In this document: one piece after another, positions 5,196 through 7,221 of the stretch
Numbering within the stretch: the stretch's first letter is position 1
Layout: each line of letters starts with the position of its first letter
Assembly (NCBI GenBank): GCA_011057845.1
Contig: DSDB01000179.1
Location: 1-7,221, forward strand
From: Phycisphaerales bacterium
Lineage (GTDB): Bacteria > Planctomycetota > Phycisphaerae > Sedimentisphaerales > Anaerobacaceae
DNA: 7,221 bases
Reading direction: 5' to 3'
Made by a program: the position numbers and the translations under genes
Notes under the pieces: generated by a model
Database searches by the model: none
What the model was told of the DNA's origin: nothing
What the model saw: the letters and a program-made list of their open reading frames with translations, nothing else

Positions 5196-5339
5196 TCAAC
5201 TGAAGCTGGAGCGGACTGTGACGCTTCGGCCGACGCGGCGTTTGCGGCTGTGCAGTTTACGGCCCTTTCCCGTGCGCTGCCTGGCCAGGAAACCCTGCTT
5301 TCGTGCCCTCTTGATCTTGCTCTTACGATGGTTCTGCAT
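5196..5339 (-). CDS. rpmH: Large ribosomal subunit protein bL34, 47 aa
   Basis: This short, highly basic protein has the bL34 pattern: RKSKIKRARKQGFLARQRTG (residues 5-24), then KGRKLHSRKRRVGR (25-38). In the family the core reads K-R-x-H/Q-GF-AR--T--GRK----RR-KGR, and GF-AR and GRK are clearly kept. bL34 is a small RNA-binding protein of the 50S subunit. The usual opening MKRTYQPS is replaced by MQNHRKS, and there is a Ser-rich end, SVTVRSSFS (39-47). The ATG at 5339 has only a weak GAGAG about nine bases upstream. It lies 87 bases after tRNA-Cys and 63 bases before the macrodomain gene on the same strand. The usual partner rnpA does not follow. Confidence 0.88.
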   Translation of the reverse strand: MQNHRKSKIKRARKQGFLARQRTGKGRKLHSRKRRVGRSVTVRSSFS

Positions 5340-5426
5340 GTGTATGGACTCTCAACTACTTATCGCATTTTCTTATGAAGTCCGCCCCGGGTCCGCCCTG
5401 CCATACGGTCCAGCCCGGATAACTAC

Positions 5427-5500
5427 AGGCGGCGGCCGGATTCGAACCGGCGAATAACGGTTTTGCAAACCGTCGCCTTAGGCCACTTGGCTACGCCGCC
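5427..5500 (-). tRNA. tRNA-Cys (anticodon GCA)
   Basis: The 74-nt cloverleaf folds on the minus strand: acceptor GGCGGCG/CGCCGCC, D stem GCC/GGC, anticodon stem ACGGT/ACCGT with loop TTGCAAA, 5-nt variable loop TATTC, and T arm GCCGG-TTCGAAT-CCGGC. The anticodon GCA is at 5466-5464. The discriminator base is U (5427), the main identity base of tRNA-Cys. CCA is not encoded. It lies 137 bases after the glycosidase-like gene and just before rpmH. I could not find a convincing promoter at the right distance upstream. Confidence 0.96.
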
Positions 5501-5637
5501 TAAAGTATTTTGAATAAAGCACTTACATCAAATCGGCCGTGGGAGGGACCCCGACCGGAAGCAAGACACATCCTTACAGTCCCGCCTACTTTACACCCGA
5601 CAGGCCAATACTGCAAGCAAATACCGGCGGGCAGCGA

Positions 5638-6405
5638 TCAGGGATCCTTTCTTGTTGTGCGCTGCGCCGGGTCAGGTATCGCGGGGGAAATGTCAAACGT
5701 CTCGTTGTCCAGGTCGATTGTGACGGTCGTACCGTCGGCGAACGTCGTGCGTTGTCGGCGAAACGACTTGTCGAGGAATTCGTGGTTCGTCATCTCCAGA
5801 AGCCCGACGCGAGCGTTCAGGGCGCACATCGTCCGCACCTGTCTGAGTTCCTCATCTGTGCCTTGCAGCGACAGATACGGCTTGCCGGCATGGGCCAGGC
5901 CATGTAGATAGCCGAGGTCCGTCTCCGGGATGCCCCAGGCGCCCTTGTCCAACGACCAGGGCAGCAAGAGGGCGTCGTGGTAGACAAGGCTGAACAACGG
6001 CGTCGGGATGCCCATGGCCGGTCCCCGGCCCGGGTCCGGGTCCAGTGCAAAGGGCCCGTGATGCACCAGGTCGATATGGGGGATGGCCCAATCGGCCGGC
6101 TCCTCGGAACTGACGACCCCTCCGGTCGAGCGGATGAAGTCCAGGCACAGGCCGCGGTACTTGAGGCAATCGGCGCGGGTGGCCGTGTGCAGGGTCATTT
6201 GCAGGTCGGAGGGGTTGAACTGCAAGCGGTTCACGCGCCCGCGAAGGGTCCAGTGGTCGTCCTCCTTCACGACGCGGATGGCGGCCGTGTTGTCGGTTGT
6301 GTTCGCGACGGCGGCCGACAGGCAGAGCGAAATGACCCACGGCAGCAGGGTCCGGGCGAGCTGGATCATCGGTTGGCTTATGTGCATGTCTGTGTTTCGC
6401 ATCAT
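5638..6405 (-). CDS. Exported glycosidase-like protein, apparently lacking its catalytic middle, 255 aa
   Basis: The N-terminus carries a signal peptide (hydrophobic ARTLLPWVISLCLSAAVA, 17-34). Residues 43-73 (VVKEDDHWTLRGRVNRLQF and following) look like the start of an N-terminal beta-sandwich. From about residue 76 the sequence resembles the C-terminal part of large glycosidase-like (GH101-related/DUF5696-type) proteins: DFIRSTGGVVSSEEPADWAI (89-108), IPTPLFSLVYHDALLLPW (133-150), LLEMTNHEFLD (202-212) and RTTFADGTTVTIDL (219-232). Such proteins are usually several hundred residues longer, with a TIM barrel between these parts. Either an in-frame deletion or an assembly join near 6165-6190 could explain this. 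The ATG at 6405 was chosen because GGAAAGG lies ten bases upstream and the signal peptide follows. It lies 95 bases after the dockerin-like gene. The family assignment is from memory of conserved motifs, so it is moderate. Confidence 0.6.
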   Translation of the reverse strand: MMRNTDMHISQPMIQLARTLLPWVISLCLSAAVANTTDNTAAIRVVKEDDHWTLRGRVNRLQFNPSDLQMTLHTATRADCLKYRGLCLDFIRSTGGVVSSEEPADWAIPHIDLVHHGPFALDPDPGRGPAMGIPTPLFSLVYHDALLLPWSLDKGAWGIPETDLGYLHGLAHAGKPYLSLQGTDEELRQVRTMCALNARVGLLEMTNHEFLDKSFRRQRTTFADGTTVTIDLDNETFDISPAIPDPAQRTTRKDP

Positions 6406-6500
6406 CGTTGTCGGACCTTTCCGGTAGTCGCCGTCGGTCAGGTTGGCGATATTCGGGCAGCATCGTGGGCAACGGCTTTGTGCGGGCCACCGTGCCTGGG

Positions 6501-7221
6501 TCAGCGGTCGCCGCCGTTGCCGGGGGCGGCGGGTCCGGGGTCCGGGGTCGGGATGTCGCGCAGCCAGTTCATGGACAGGAGATGGAAGTCGGCGAAGTCC
6601 ACTCTGCAATCGCCGTTGATGTCACCGGCCATGATGGTTTCGCAGGGTGGGGCGTTGAAGTAGGATTTGCTTGCCTCAATCGTGCCGCCGTAGACGCCCA
6701 TGTTGATTCGCCCGCCGTTGGGGAAGGGCTCGTGGCCGATGGGCGTCATCGGGTCTCCGGCGTCGATACAGGGGCTGGTCACGTCGTCGATGACCCAGGA
6801 TTGCATCGCGGGGTCCCAGCGGCCGGCCTGGGATTTGAGGTGGTAGTCGCCATCGACCCAGAAATCGTCATGGAGATTATCCGGCGTGCCATTGTCATCC
6901 CAGTAGCCGGCATCAACAAAGCACGGGTCGGCAGCAGTGGAATAGACGCTGATCACGGAGGAGCCATCGGGGGTGGCAATCGCGCGTCGCACGGCGGAGT
7001 AACGAACGACAGCAGTCGATGGCTCCCTCAGGAAGTCGCCGGTAAGATACAGGTCGTGGTTCTTGCCGCCCCGGGTATCGTGCCGGAGGCGGAAGGAGGA
7101 TTGACCCGTGAAGGGTTCGGCGGCGGGGTAGGTGGATTGGCCCGCCAGGGGGCCTTCGGCGATCTTGTAGCCCGGATTGGCCCGCAGCCAGAGGACGACC
7201 TGTCCGGAGAAGGGCTGGCCG
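6501..7221 (-). CDS. Exported beta-helix-type surface protein with C-terminal dockerin-like F-hand, C-terminal part
   Basis: The last 239 residues are visible; the frame is open to the right edge, so the start is outside. The visible part begins with repeated P-x-x-GQ elements (PFSGQ, PLAGQ, PFTGQ; residues 3-40), then DLYLTGDF (56-63) and a block rich in Asp/Gly/Trp: WVDGDYHLKSQAGRWDP (121-137), SPCIDAGDPMTPIGHEPFP (149-167) and GGRINMGVYGGTIEASKS (169-186). These are characteristic of right-handed beta-helix proteins of Phycisphaerae. The tail AGDINGDCRVDFADFHLL (198-215) is a single calcium-binding F-hand like half of a type I dockerin (ligands Asp200, Asn202, Asp204, Asp208, Asp211), followed by a Pro/Gly-rich end. 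The second dockerin half is missing, as is common in this group. It is probably secreted; any enzymatic activity would be encoded upstream of the window. Confidence 0.8.
   Translation of the reverse strand, partial: GQPFSGQVVLWLRANPGYKIAEGPLAGQSTYPAAEPFTGQSSFRLRHDTRGGKNHDLYLTGDFLREPSTAVVRYSAVRRAIATPDGSSVISVYSTAADPCFVDAGYWDDNGTPDNLHDDFWVDGDYHLKSQAGRWDPAMQSWVIDDVTSPCIDAGDPMTPIGHEPFPNGGRINMGVYGGTIEASKSYFNAPPCETIMAGDINGDCRVDFADFHLLSMNWLRDIPTPDPGPAAPGNGGDR

Noticed and set aside
4350..5378. Plus-strand open frame of 342 codons across the macrodomain, rpmH and leader regions
   Set aside because: It runs antisense to three well-supported elements, with no family motif and no ribosome site.
5504..5531. 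TTGATG-N16-AATACT as a promoter for tRNA-Cys
   Set aside because: The -10 box ends only three bases before the tRNA 5' end, so transcription would start inside the tRNA.

Overview
The window most likely comes from a planctomycete, probably class Phycisphaerae. The partial gene at the right edge ends in a beta-helix tail and a single C-terminal F-hand (dockerin-like half) typical of that group. DUF1080, secretin-like STN and glycosidase-like exported proteins, GC-rich DNA and mostly single-gene transcription units agree. This placement rests on family resemblance, not on a phylogenetic marker.

Layout from left to right. A partial DUF1080 exported protein (minus strand, running off the left edge) lies behind a class II aldolase-like gene (minus). 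A divergent intergenic region then carries promoters for both directions, followed by the only plus-strand gene, an RNase HII-like nuclease, which converges on a STAS-domain anti-sigma-factor antagonist (minus). Upstream of the STAS gene is about 340 bases of non-coding DNA with candidate promoters, a terminator-like hairpin and repeats. Next, on the minus strand, come an exported STN-domain protein with a Gly/Tyr-rich tail and a ferritin-like (rubrerythrin-type) protein, each behind a good sigma-70-like promoter. Then comes a compact minus-strand block, tRNA-Cys(GCA), ribosomal protein bL34 (rpmH, only 47 codons) and a macrodomain ADP-ribose-binding protein. The right end holds a shortened glycosidase-like exported protein and the partial dockerin-like surface protein.

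Functionally this is mixed housekeeping (tRNA-Cys, bL34, RNase HII-like), regulation (STAS) and exported carbohydrate-related proteins. I see no mobile element, CRISPR array, rRNA or phage gene, and no clear multi-gene novel system. The points that stand out are altered active sites in otherwise recognisable folds: a His-to-Gln change in the aldolase metal motif, GYG in place of GRG in the RNase HII-like enzyme, and three lost diiron ligands in the ferritin-like protein. Also notable are a glycosidase-like protein that seems to lack its catalytic middle, and rpmH sitting between a tRNA gene and a macrodomain gene rather than next to rnpA.
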